Positions 51,577-63,735 of a stretch of DNA of 64,000 bases are shown piece after piece. Each line of letters begins with the position of its first letter. The first letter of the stretch is position 1. Source of the DNA: CAWGXG01 sp963826505 (GTDB taxonomy: Bacteria > Chloroflexota > Anaerolineae > Aggregatilineales > Aggregatilineaceae); the NCBI GenBank assembly GCA_963826505.1, contig CAWGXG010000008.1, forward strand, positions 744,001 to 808,000, written 5' to 3'. The notes beneath the pieces are model-generated. The model did no database searches. It was given only the letters and a program-made list of their open reading frames with translations, and was not told the DNA's origin. A program made the translations under genes and the position numbers.

Positions 51577-53583
51577 ATGAGCGAACCAAAAGTTGGAGTA
51601 TACGTCTGCCACTGTGGTCACAACATTGCCGGCACGGTCGATGTGGAGCACGTCGCCGAGTGGGCCTTGAACCTGCCGAATGTGGTTGTCGCGCGCGACA
51701 ATAAATTTATGTGCGCGAGCACGGGCCAGGAACAGATCGAAGAGGATATCAAAGAATTTGAGCTGACGCACGTGGTTGTGGCGTCCTGTTCGCCGCATAT
51801 GCACGAGCGCACGTTCCGCAATGCCTGCGCCCGCGCGGGCTTGAATCCCTATCTGTTCGAAATGGCAAACATCCGCGAACATGCGTCGTGGGTCCATCCC
51901 AACGATAAGGATGGTGCCACCAACAAGGCGAAGGCGCTGGTTAGTGCGGCCGTGCATCGCGTGATCCATCACCAGCCGCTAGAACCGTTGCAAGTGAATA
52001 TTCGCCCAGAGACGATGATTGTTGGGGGCGGCATCGCTGGGATTCAGGCGGCGCTGGAAATCGCTGACGCAGGGTATCACGTGTACCTGGTGGAACGCGA
52101 ACCCAGTATCGGCGGCCATATGGCCATGTTTGACAAAACGTTCCCGACGTTGGACTGCTCGGCGTGTATTCTCACGCCGAAAATGTTCGACGTGGGCGCG
52201 CACCCCAATATCACACTGTTGACGTACAGTGAAGTCGAAAAAGTCGATGGTTATGTTGGCAACTTCACCGTACAGGTGCGCAAGAAGGCGCGCATGGTGG
52301 ACGAAAGCCTGTGTACGGGCTGCGGGTCGTGTTGGGAAAAATGCCCGATCAAGGTGATCGACACGGTGTTTGAGGCGGGCCTGGGTCAGCGCAAAGCGAT
52401 CTACCGTCCCTTCCCTCAGGCCGTGCCGAAATACCCGGTGATCGATACCGAAAACTGTACGTATTTCAAGACCGGTAAATGCCGGATGTGCGAGAAAGTC
52501 TGCCAGACCGAAGCCATTCGCTTCGACATGGAGGATGAACTGCTGACAATTGATGTTGGCAATATCATTCTCGCGACAGGGTACAAGCTGTTTGACTGTC
52601 GCCGCATCCCACAATACGGGTACGGCCGGTTGGAAAATGTATTCACCAGCCTTGAGTTTGAACGTTTGACGAATGCGGCGGGGCCGACCGAGGGAAAGAT
52701 TACCTTGCGCGACGGCGAGACTGTGCCGAAGACGGTGGCTATCATCCACTGCGTGGGCAGCCGTGACAAGAATTACAACACGCACTGCTCAGCAATCTGC
52801 TGCATGTCATCGCTCAAATTCGCCCATCTCGTGGCGGAAAAGACGGGCGCGCATGTTTACAACTTCTACATTGATATGCGGCCTGTCCACAAAGGCTATG
52901 AAGAGTTCTATCACCGCATTCTGAAAGAAGGCACAACCTTCATTCGGGGCAAAGTGTCCGAGATCACGGAAGCCGCACATACCTCTGAAGAAGAGGGCAA
53001 GACGATTGTGGTGTGCGAGGATACGTTGATCGGCAAGCAGCGCCGGGTGCCGGTGGATATGGTCATTCTGGCAGCGGGGTTGGAACCACGTGCTGACGCA
53101 CAGGAAGTGGCGCATCTCTTCGGCGTTGGCTGCGGAGAAACGGGTTTCTTCACCGAGCGTCATCCCAAACTGGATCCTGTCGCGACGATGACCGAAGGTG
53201 TGTTTATCGCGGGGGCGTGCCAGGGTGCTAAAGATATTCCCGATAGTGTTTCACAGGGTGCTGCTGCTGCCGCGCGCGTGTTAGGAACTATCTCACAGCG
53301 CACGGTGTCGCTTGAGCCGATCCGAGCTTCGATCGATGAGGAGCACTGTTCCGGCTGCCGCATCTGCAACACGATGTGCCCGTACAACGCAATTGATTAC
53401 ATCGAGGATCTGAAAGTCTCGCGTGTCAACCCGGCGTTGTGCAAAGGGTGCGGTACCTGTGTGGCGGCGTGCCCAAGCCAGGTGATCACTGGTGCGCATT
53501 TCACATTCGATCAGTTGATGGCCGAAATCGACGGCATTCTGGTGGATGTCAATGCCGAGCGACCGGTCGTCGAAACGGTCTAG
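51577..53583 (+). CDS. hdrA: Heterodisulfide reductase subunit A-like flavoprotein
   Basis: The protein has 668 aa. It is the flavin-bifurcating hub of Hdr complexes. The N-terminal cluster domain starts VGVYVCHCGHNIAGTVD. The FAD site is MIVGGGIAGIQAALEIADAG; FPTLDCSACILTPKM is the HdrA signature. An inserted ferredoxin site is seen at LCTGCGSCWEKCPIKVID, with CRMCEKVCQTEAI. A second dinucleotide region ends GVFIAGACQGAKDIPDSVSQ. The C-terminal ferredoxin has CSGCRICNTMCPYNAIDY and CKGCGTCVAACPSQVI. All parts expected for a full-length HdrA are present. Confidence 0.93.
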   Translation: MSEPKVGVYVCHCGHNIAGTVDVEHVAEWALNLPNVVVARDNKFMCASTGQEQIEEDIKEFELTHVVVASCSPHMHERTFRNACARAGLNPYLFEMANIREHASWVHPNDKDGATNKAKALVSAAVHRVIHHQPLEPLQVNIRPETMIVGGGIAGIQAALEIADAGYHVYLVEREPSIGGHMAMFDKTFPTLDCSACILTPKMFDVGAHPNITLLTYSEVEKVDGYVGNFTVQVRKKARMVDESLCTGCGSCWEKCPIKVIDTVFEAGLGQRKAIYRPFPQAVPKYPVIDTENCTYFKTGKCRMCEKVCQTEAIRFDMEDELLTIDVGNIILATGYKLFDCRRIPQYGYGRLENVFTSLEFERLTNAAGPTEGKITLRDGETVPKTVAIIHCVGSRDKNYNTHCSAICCMSSLKFAHLVAEKTGAHVYNFYIDMRPVHKGYEEFYHRILKEGTTFIRGKVSEITEAAHTSEEEGKTIVVCEDTLIGKQRRVPVDMVILAAGLEPRADAQEVAHLFGVGCGETGFFTERHPKLDPVATMTEGVFIAGACQGAKDIPDSVSQGAAAAARVLGTISQRTVSLEPIRASIDEEHCSGCRICNTMCPYNAIDYIEDLKVSRVNPALCKGCGTCVAACPSQVITGAHFTFDQLMAEIDGILVDVNAERPVVETV

Positions 53584-53601
53584 TCAGGAGAGCTTTGAGC
53601 G

Positions 53602-54069
53602 ATGAGCGAAAATGGAACGTTTAAGCCTGTTATTGTGGGCTTCTTGTGCAACTGGTGCTCGTATCGCGCGGCTGACCTGGCAGGGACCTCGCGTATGGGG
53701 TATCCCGCATCGTTGCGTGATATTCGCATCATGTGCACGGGACGACTTGACCCGACATTCGTGCTGCGGGCACTCGAGAAGGGTGCCGATGGCGTCTTGA
53801 TTATGGGGTGCCATCCTGGGCAGTGTCACTATCAAGAAGGGAATTACAAGGCCATCCGGCGCTTTGCTTTGCTCAAGCGCACGCTGCGCCAGCTTGGGAT
53901 TGAGGAAGAGCGTGTTCAGCTTCATTGGGCATCAGCGGCGGAAGGCGTCCACTTTGCTGAGACGGTCGCCAAGATGACCGAGGAGATTAAAGCCCTGGGT
54001 CCGCTGGACTGGCCTCATAATATCCCGAATGAAGACCCGTATGCTGTTCAGGAGGCCACGCATGAGTAA
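53602..54069 (+). CDS. mvhD: MvhD-type electron-transfer subunit
   Basis: The protein has 155 aa. It carries a [2Fe-2S] cluster and links the hydrogenase to HdrA. Marks: FLCNWCSYRAADLAGTSRM, IRIMCTGRLDPTFVLRALEKG, VLIMGCHPGQCHYQEGN and the helical VQLHWASAAEGVHFAE. It stands alone rather than fused to HdrA. It starts 18 bases after hdrA and overlaps mvhG by 8 bases. Confidence 0.92.
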   Translation: MSENGTFKPVIVGFLCNWCSYRAADLAGTSRMGYPASLRDIRIMCTGRLDPTFVLRALEKGADGVLIMGCHPGQCHYQEGNYKAIRRFALLKRTLRQLGIEEERVQLHWASAAEGVHFAETVAKMTEEIKALGPLDWPHNIPNEDPYAVQEATHE

Positions 54070-55078
54070 TCAGAAACCAAAACTGGCGCTGTACTGGGCT
54101 TCATCGTGCGGGGGATGTGAGATCGCCGTCTTGGGTCTGCACGAGAAGATTTTGGATGTTGCGGGGGCGTTTGAAATCGTGTTCTGGCCGTGCGTTATGG
54201 ATTTCAAATATGCTGACGTCGAAGCAATGGAAGACGGCGAAATCGACGTCTGCTTCTTTAACGGCGCGATTCGAAACGATGAGAACGCCCATATGGCGCA
54301 TTTGCTCCGGCAAAAGTCGAAGGTTCTGGTGGCGTTTGGAGCGTGTGCATTTGGTGGATCGATGCCGGGGTTGGCGAATTTCAGCGACCGCGAGGCCATG
54401 TTTGACTGGATATACTTCGACTCACCATCTACGGATAATCCCGATCATGTACTGCCGATGCGTCATTCTGATGTGCCGGAAGGGGAGCTAACTCTCCCAG
54501 CATTTTGGAACACTGTAAAGACCCTGGCACAGGTGGTTCCGGTAGATTATTTCTTGCCGGGTTGCCCGCCAGAAGCGTCTTCCATCGAGATTGCTGTGAA
54601 CGCCATCGTTTCGGGTGAACTGCCGCCGCCCGGTTCCGTAATCGGTGCGGACGTTACGGTGTGCGAGGAGTGCCCCCGCGAAAAACACGAAAAGAAGATC
54701 AAGCGCTTCTATCGCCCGCAAGAAATCATACCCGATCCGGACACTTGCTTGTTGGAGCAGGGGCTGTTTTGCGCGGGAATCGGCACGCGGTCGGGCTGTG
54801 GAGCAAAATGCCCACGTGTGGGGATGGGTTGTCGCGGCTGTTACGGCCCTAACAACGGCGTGATGGACCACGGAGCAAAGATTCTCACCGGGATCGCGTC
54901 GGTGCTGGATGCGCAAACCGAGGAAGAGGTTGAAGCGATTCTCGATACGTTGCCGGATCCGGCAGGATATTTCTACCGGTTCCATCTGCCGGACTCACTG
55001 CTGCGGCGCACAGCCAGACAGTCGGGGAGTACACGGCCGGTATCGGAAAAGCGTTCGCCCGTCGGTGAGCCCGTCTAA
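54062..55078 (+). CDS. mvhG: [NiFe] hydrogenase small subunit, MvhG type
   Basis: The protein has 338 aa from ATG 54062. The proximal cluster cysteines are in YWASSCGGCEIAVL, FGACAFGGSMPGL and FLPGCPPEASSIE. The distal part has additional cysteines (VCEECPREK, LFCAGIGTRSGCGAKCP, GMGCRGCYGP) for two more [4Fe-4S] clusters. No Tat signal is present, so the enzyme is cytosolic, as in group 3 hydrogenases. A C-terminal tail of about 30 residues is basic and Ser-rich. Confidence 0.92.
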   Translation: MSNQKPKLALYWASSCGGCEIAVLGLHEKILDVAGAFEIVFWPCVMDFKYADVEAMEDGEIDVCFFNGAIRNDENAHMAHLLRQKSKVLVAFGACAFGGSMPGLANFSDREAMFDWIYFDSPSTDNPDHVLPMRHSDVPEGELTLPAFWNTVKTLAQVVPVDYFLPGCPPEASSIEIAVNAIVSGELPPPGSVIGADVTVCEECPREKHEKKIKRFYRPQEIIPDPDTCLLEQGLFCAGIGTRSGCGAKCPRVGMGCRGCYGPNNGVMDHGAKILTGIASVLDAQTEEEVEAILDTLPDPAGYFYRFHLPDSLLRRTARQSGSTRPVSEKRSPVGEPV

Positions 55079-55094
55079 GCCAGGAGGAATACAA

Positions 55095-56585
55095 ATGACA
55101 CGAATTTCCATTGATCCAATCACCCGGCTCGAAGGGCATGGCAAAATCGAGATCTTCCTGAATGACAGCGGCAATGTAGAAAACTGCTATTTTCAGGTGC
55201 CGGAACTGCGCGGGTTTGAGGTATTTTGCCTCGGACGTCCGGTTGAAGAAATGCCGCGTCTGACGAGCCGGATCTGCGGTGTATGTCCCGAAGCTCATAT
55301 GATGGCAGCGGCAAAGGCCTGCGACGCGTTGTACGGGGTCGAAGTGCCATCTGCCGGGAAGAAGCTGCGCGAGTTGCTGTATATGGCCTTCTACGTGACG
55401 GACCATACCACGCATTTCTATGCGTTGGGTGGCCCCGATTTCGTGGTGGGCCCGGATGCGCCGCCGGCTGAACGGAATATTCTGGGCGTCATAGCCAAGG
55501 TCGGCCTCGAAATCGGCGGCCAGGTGATTGCCACACGCAAGCGCAATCATGGGGTCATCGAGATGATCGGCGGGCGACCGGTGCATCCGGTTGCAGCGCT
55601 TCCGGGTGGGATGAGCCATCCGATCACGGAAGAGCAGCGCCAGGAGATCATCGCCATCGCGCAGCAGAATGTCGAGTTTGGGCAGTTCACGATCCAGTTG
55701 TTCCATGACGTTGTGCTGAAGAATACGGGTTATGTTGACCTGATCACCAGCGAGGGCTATACGCAACAGACGTATTATATGGGGCTGGTGGATGAGCATA
55801 ACCTTGTGAATTTCTACGACGGCAAGGTCCGCGTCGTGGGTCCTGATGGCGTCGAGCACTGCAAATACGCGCCAGAGGAATACCAAGACTATGTGGCCGA
55901 GCACGTCGAGCCGTGGTCCTATCTCAAGTTCCCGTATCTGAAGAAAGTGGGCTGGAAGGGATTCACGGAGGGCAAGCAGAGCGGGGTGTACTGCGCGACG
56001 CCGCTGTCGCGATTGAACGCTTCGGATGGCATGGCGACGCCGTTGGCGCAGGCAGAGTATGAGACAATGTACGAGGTACTTGGTGGAAAACCCGTACATC
56101 ATACTTTGGCGACCCATTGGGCGCGTGTTATCGAACTTCAATATGCGGCGGAGCGGATGCTTGAGCTGGCTCAAGACCCAGAGGTTGCCAATCCGACCGT
56201 GCGTGCGATCCCCACGGCTATACCGCACGAAGGTGTGGGCATCGTTGAAGCGCCGCGCGGAACGCTTACGCATCATTACGTCACGGATGAGCGCGGAATT
56301 CTCACTAAGGCCAATCTCATTGTCGGTACCACCAACAATAACGCCCCGATCTATATCAGCATTCGGAAGGCTGCTGAGGCGTTGATTCACGATGGCAAGG
56401 TAGATGGCGGGGTCTTGAACAAAATCGAGATGGCGTTCAGGGCTTACGATCCGTGTTTGTCTTGCGCAACTCACACGCTTCCCGGCCAGATGCCGCTTGA
56501 ACTGGTCGTGCATGACGAGAACGGACGCGTTGTTGAGCATCTGAGCCAGTATGTCGATCCAGATATGTTGGATGACGCGGACTGA
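55095..56585 (+). CDS. mvhA: [NiFe] hydrogenase large subunit, MvhA type (group 3c-like)
   Basis: The protein has 496 aa from ATG 55095, after AGGAGGA; upstream frame sequence belongs to mvhG. It binds the Ni-Fe centre through L1 RICGVCPEAH (Cys61, Cys64) and L2 DPCLSCATH (Cys454, Cys457). The N-terminus ITRLEGHGKIEIFL is typical. About 36 residues follow L2 (TLPGQMPLELVVHDENGRVV), so a C-terminal peptide is present and processing by the next gene product is plausible. A long antisense open frame over this gene is a shadow. Confidence 0.94.
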   Translation: MTRISIDPITRLEGHGKIEIFLNDSGNVENCYFQVPELRGFEVFCLGRPVEEMPRLTSRICGVCPEAHMMAAAKACDALYGVEVPSAGKKLRELLYMAFYVTDHTTHFYALGGPDFVVGPDAPPAERNILGVIAKVGLEIGGQVIATRKRNHGVIEMIGGRPVHPVAALPGGMSHPITEEQRQEIIAIAQQNVEFGQFTIQLFHDVVLKNTGYVDLITSEGYTQQTYYMGLVDEHNLVNFYDGKVRVVGPDGVEHCKYAPEEYQDYVAEHVEPWSYLKFPYLKKVGWKGFTEGKQSGVYCATPLSRLNASDGMATPLAQAEYETMYEVLGGKPVHHTLATHWARVIELQYAAERMLELAQDPEVANPTVRAIPTAIPHEGVGIVEAPRGTLTHHYVTDERGILTKANLIVGTTNNNAPIYISIRKAAEALIHDGKVDGGVLNKIEMAFRAYDPCLSCATHTLPGQMPLELVVHDENGRVVEHLSQYVDPDMLDDAD

Positions 56586-56598
56586 GGAAGTAACCGTG

Positions 56599-57111
56599 AT
56601 GAGCGATGCGCTGCCGTCGGTGATTGTAGTGGGGTTAGGCAATCCGATTCTATCTGATGATGGAGTGGGGTGGCGCGTCGCTCATGAAGTGCGTGAGTCC
56701 CTGGCGGACAGCGTTGAGTTGTCTGCCAGGGTAAATGTTAACGTGATTGAAGCCTGTGTTGGTGGGCTCTCTCTCGTGGAATTGTTGGTGGGCTATGATC
56801 GGGCTGTGGTGGTCGATGCGATTCTTACAGAGGGGGGCATCCCGGGAACCGTGCACCAGTTTGATCTGGACGATTTGCCCGGCACCCTGAACACCGCATC
56901 GGCTCATGACACGAATTTTGCCACTGCTTTGCGCGCACTCCGGCGATTTGGCGCGGATCTGCCTGATAATCGGGCAATCTCCATCGTAGCGGTTGAGGCG
57001 ATGGATGTTTGGACGTTTGCGGAGGTCTGCACCCCGGCTGTTGAGGCAGCGATTCCCGTCGCAACGGCAGCGGTGATGCGGTCCGTTGAAGTCGTTGCAG
57101 AATCCGTGTGA
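56599..57111 (+). CDS. Hydrogenase maturation protease (HyaD/HycI family)
   Basis: The protein has 170 aa from ATG 56599, 8 bases after GAGGAAG (a GTG at 56596 is also in frame). It cleaves the large-subunit C-terminus once nickel is inserted. Family marks: VVGLGNPILSDDGVGWRVAH (nickel-sensing Asp/Glu region), VVVDAILTEGG with its Asp, and the histidine in TASAHDTNFATAL. It closes the hdr-mvh operon. The rrn promoter P1 begins 9 bases after its stop. Confidence 0.9.
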   Translation: MSDALPSVIVVGLGNPILSDDGVGWRVAHEVRESLADSVELSARVNVNVIEACVGGLSLVELLVGYDRAVVVDAILTEGGIPGTVHQFDLDDLPGTLNTASAHDTNFATALRALRRFGADLPDNRAISIVAVEAMDVWTFAEVCTPAVEAAIPVATAAVMRSVEVVAESV

Positions 57112-57119
57112 ATCCAGCC

Positions 57120-57148
57120 TTGACATGGCGAGTTCTAGAGGTTATAAT
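57120..57148 (+). promoter_or_regulatory. rrn operon promoter P1
   Basis: TTGACA (57120-57125) and TATAAT (57143-57148), both perfect, are spaced by 17 bases. Transcription would start near 57155, about 355 bases before 16S. Confidence 0.85.
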
Positions 57149-57165
57149 GCTCCCTCGTTCGGGGG

Positions 57166-57195
57166 TGTTCGAACTGATGAAGTAAGTGTTCGAAC
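57166..57195. promoter_or_regulatory. Twin TGTTCGAAC boxes between rrn promoters
   Basis: TGTTCGAAC occurs at 57166-57174 and again at 57187-57195, exactly 21 bases apart. Each contains the palindrome GTTCGAAC. Two helical turns of spacing puts both on one DNA face, as for a cooperative regulator. The binding protein is unknown. Confidence 0.5.
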
Positions 57196-57225
57196 GGCAG
57201 ATTTCAAACCGAAAACTAATCGCTC

Positions 57226-57254
57226 TTGTCGTCAGGTAGATTGTATGGTATGAT
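57226..57254 (+). promoter_or_regulatory. rrn operon promoter P2
   Basis: TTGTCG (57226-57231) and TATGAT (57249-57254) are spaced by 17 bases. It is weaker than P1 by consensus match. Confidence 0.6.
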
Positions 57255-57372
57255 AAAAGATACTCGACGAGAGTGAAAAGTGTGCGGTTTGTCGTTTGAC
57301 TGACCCACATTCAGGAGGCACCGGACACTGATATTTACGTAGCTGAACATCTTAGTTGCGATCAGTGTTGGG

Positions 57373-57395
57373 CCGGCGGAGACGTCGGTTTTTTT
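57373..57395 (+). terminator. Intrinsic terminator-like hairpin inside the rrn leader
   Basis: CCGGCG (57373-57378), loop GAGA and CGTCGG (57383-57388) pair with one G-T wobble, followed by seven Ts. It lies after P1 and P2 but before 16S, so rRNA transcription must read through it or be attenuated. Confidence 0.6.
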
Positions 57396-57410
57396 GCCCC
57401 TGGACACGCA

Positions 57411-57436
57411 CCTTAACAACAGCAGAGTGGTAGGAA
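57411..57436 (+). other. Pre-16S processing stalk, 5' arm
   Basis: This segment, from CCTTAACAACAGC to GTGGTAGGAA, is complementary to 59073-59098 downstream of 16S, with only a small internal mismatch. Such stalks are cut by RNase III to release pre-16S. Confidence 0.8.
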
Positions 57437-57511
57437 GCGAAAGCAGTGCGAAAGCACAACCAGTAAGGAACTTACACAGGTCTGAAGAGGCTTGTGAGCA
57501 GAACTCTGTTA

Positions 57512-59014
<1,503 letters not shown>

Positions 59015-59072
59015 AAGCCTGAGGCGGGGCGCGCGAGCGCCCCACCCCAGCGAGCGCGAGCTGCGGCACGGT

Positions 59073-59098
59073 TTCCTACCACTGAGCTGTTGTTAAGG
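59073..59098 (+). other. Pre-16S processing stalk, 3' arm
   Basis: The segment TTCCTACCACTGAGC to TTGTTAAGG is the complement of 57411-57436. It lies 60 bases after the 16S end. Confidence 0.8.
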
Positions 59099-59177
59099 GA
59101 CGCCGCGGTGACCGGCGCAGCACCTGAGCAGGACGCTCGAGGCGCGGTCCGGCAGAGGGCCGCGACGTGCTATGGAG

Positions 59178-59250
59178 GGTCTGTAGCTCAGTTGGTTAGA
59201 GCACTCGCCTGATAAGCGAGAGGTCAGCCGTTCGAGCCGGCTCAGACCCA
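59178..59250 (+). tRNA. tRNA-Ile (GAT)
   Basis: The acceptor GGGTCTG/CAGACCC with discriminator A, D arm GCTC/GAGC, anticodon stem CTCGC/GCGAG with loop CTGATAA (GAT) and T arm AGCCG-TTCGAGC-CGGCT all pair. No CCA is encoded. It has the usual place in the 16S-23S spacer. Ends are accurate to one base. Confidence 0.97.
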
Positions 59251-59256
59251 CAGGGT

Positions 59257-59329
59257 GGGGACGTAGCTCAGTTGGGAGAGCGGTGCCTTTGCAAGGCATA
59301 GGCCAGGGGTTCGAGTCCCCTCGTCTCCA
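59257..59329 (+). tRNA. tRNA-Ala (TGC)
   Basis: The acceptor GGGGACG/CGTCTCC has one G-T pair, including the G3-T70 alanine identity pair. The anticodon loop is TTTGCAA (TGC). The T loop is TTCGAGT and no CCA is encoded. It is 6 bases after tRNA-Ile. Confidence 0.97.
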
Positions 59330-59410
59330 CAGAGGAGCACCGGTCGGTGAGTGGGTCCAAGGGTACTTGGGCGCAGTCACCGGGGGGTGACCCTCCGGCG
59401 AACCTTAACA

Positions 59411-59468
59411 AGTGCATACACATGCGAAAAGAGTAACGCGAGAACATCAGGGACTCCGTATCACATGC

Positions 59469-59476
<8 letters not shown>
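59411..59476 (+). other. Pre-23S processing stalk, 5' arm
   Basis: From AGTGCATACACATGCG to CTCCGTATCAC and GGATAAG, the segment is complementary over most of its length to 62361-62425. It brings the 23S ends together for RNase III-type cleavage. Confidence 0.75.
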
Positions 59477-62360
<2,884 letters not shown>

Positions 62361-62368
<8 letters not shown>

Positions 62369-62425
62369 CCGTGATACGGAGTGGCTGGTGTTCTGGCAGC
62401 TTACTCATACGCATGTGTCCGCACT
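62361..62425 (+). other. Pre-23S processing stalk, 3' arm
   Basis: CTTATCC, GTGATACGGAG and CGCATGTGT to GCACT are complementary in order to the 59411-59476 arm. Confidence 0.75.
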
Positions 62426-62459
62426 AACCATCACCTTTGTGTAGTCGAGGTCGAGCGGT

Positions 62460-62571
62460 TTGGTGATTCTAGCGGTGGGGGTACACCCGGTCCCTTCTCG
62501 AACCCGGTCGTTAAGCCCACCCGCGCCGATGGTACTGGGGGGGTAGCCCCCTGGGAGCGTAGGTCATCGCC
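62460..62571 (+). rRNA. rrf: 5S ribosomal RNA
   Basis: The segment runs from TTGGTGATTCTAGCGG to GTAGGTCATCGCCA, about 112 bases. Terminal helix TGGTGAT/GTCATCGCCA pairs. The conserved TTCTCGAACCCGG, GTTAAGCCC and GATGGTACTGG loops are present. A pyrimidine-rich stretch and TTTGTTTTTTTCTG (62613-62625) follow, without a clear hairpin. Ends are accurate to a few bases. Confidence 0.95.
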
Positions 62572-62853
62572 AACCCTCTCGACCTCTTCTCTTTTCCCCC
62601 TCCCCGCCTGCATTTGTTTTTTTCTGAATAGCCCTCTGCCAAAACGGTTTGTGAAAGCGCAAACGGACAATATTCGCGTCTGAATTTGTGTTGACAAACT
62701 ATTTTAAAATTTACCGGGTATATGGTATGCTTAGCGACGGTTGCTAACGCCGCTGAGGTTTGACACCCATAGGCGATTATGCTAACCTCTAAATGTTTGT
62801 TCTAATCTGAACAATTAGTCTGTAACCAACTTAGCGATACGGAGTCGCTTACC
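62572..62853. other. Region between 5S rRNA and nuoA
   Basis: No gene is supported. It contains a pyrimidine-rich tract, TTGACA at 62691-62696, and an extended -10 (TGG-TATGCT, 62723-62731). Their spacing of 29 bases is too long for one promoter, so the extended -10 probably works alone or is not the real site. The leader before nuoA is about 115 bases. Confidence 0.5.
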
Positions 62854-63210
62854 GTGCCATCAGACTTTGCACCTATAGTTTCTCTGCTTGTAATTTCCGT
62901 TGTGGTAAGTTTCCTCATCGTATTTCTTTCTCGCCTGTTAGGGCCATTTCGACCAACAGCGCGCAAACTTACTGCCTATGAAAGCGGTATGCAGCCCTAT
63001 GGCGAGGCCATTCGCCGCATTCCGGTAAAATTCTACCGGGTGGCTGTGCTGTTTATCCTGTTTGATATTGAAGTCATCTTCTTTTTGCCCTGGGCTGTCG
63101 TATTTCGCGATCTGGGAATCTATGGACTGGTAGTGATGGGCGTGTTTTTCTTCGTATTGACCGCCGGATTCGTGTATGAGTGGAAAGTTGGAGGGCTGGA
63201 ATGGGACTGA
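62854..63210 (+). CDS. nuoA: NADH-quinone oxidoreductase subunit A
   Basis: The protein has 118 aa, GTG start after GGAG. It has three membrane helices: FAPIVSLLVISVVVSFLIVF, VAVLFILFDIEVIFFLPWAV and GLVVMGVFFFVLTAGFVYEW. The conserved loop between helices 1 and 2 contains YESGMQPYGEAIRRIPVKFY. It overlaps nuoB by 10 bases. It is the first gene of the complex I operon, which continues past the window. Confidence 0.95.
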   Translation: MPSDFAPIVSLLVISVVVSFLIVFLSRLLGPFRPTARKLTAYESGMQPYGEAIRRIPVKFYRVAVLFILFDIEVIFFLPWAVVFRDLGIYGLVVMGVFFFVLTAGFVYEWKVGGLEWD

Positions 63211-63683
63211 CGTCAAAGCTTGGTGATGCCGGCGTCGTAACAGTCAGGCTCGAAGATGCTGTTAACTGGGCACGCACGCGAGCTTTGTGGCCTATGTTGT
63301 TCGGGCTCGCCTGTTGTGCTATCGAAATGATGAGCACTCAGGCGTCTGAGTACGATCTCTCGCGTTTCGGGATGGAGCTTATGCGCCCCAGCCCGCGTCA
63401 GAGCGACCTTATGATTGTGGCAGGGCGAGTCACCCGCAAAATGGCGCCTGTGCTTCGTCAACTGTACGATCAGATGCCGGAGCCAAAATGGGTGCTCAGC
63501 ATGGGTGACTGCGCCTCTTGCGGCGGTGTTTTTAATAACTATGCGATCGTACAGGGCGTTGATGAAATTGTCCCGGTGGATGTGTACGTAGCGGGCTGTC
63601 CGCCGCGCCCCGAACAATTGATTCACGGCATCATGATGCTGCACGAACGCATCAAAGAAGAACGCATCACCGACTGGGCATAA
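63201..63683 (+). CDS. nuoB: NADH-quinone oxidoreductase subunit B
   Basis: The protein has 160 aa from ATG 63201, with GGAGGG inside nuoA as its ribosome site. It carries cluster N2, last before quinone. The four cysteine ligands are seen: the tandem pair in FGLACCAIEMMS, GDCASCGGVF and AGCPPRPEQLIHG. FGMELMRPSPRQSDLMIVAG is typical. It is homologous in fold to MvhG, the hydrogenase small subunit at 54062, but is shorter. Confidence 0.96.
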   Translation: MGLTSKLGDAGVVTVRLEDAVNWARTRALWPMLFGLACCAIEMMSTQASEYDLSRFGMELMRPSPRQSDLMIVAGRVTRKMAPVLRQLYDQMPEPKWVLSMGDCASCGGVFNNYAIVQGVDEIVPVDVYVAGCPPRPEQLIHGIMMLHERIKEERITDWA

Positions 63684-63735
63684 GCTTTTTTGCCTCGGAC
63701 ATAGCCCGCATGGCTCGAAACAGGTGGATGAACCG

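Noticed and set aside
54885..56642. A 585-codon open frame antisense to mvhA
   Set aside because: It lies wholly over the hydrogenase large subunit, shows no family motif and has shadow-type composition rich in His, Arg and Leu. GC-rich codon bias explains its length.
62381..62697. Open frames on both strands across the 5S rRNA region
   Set aside because: They cover the 23S processing arm and 5S gene and have no coding character.
62691..62731. TTGACA at 62691 with TATGCT at 62726 as one nuo promoter
   Set aside because: The spacing is 29 bases, too long for sigma-70. Only the extended -10 is kept as a weak candidate.
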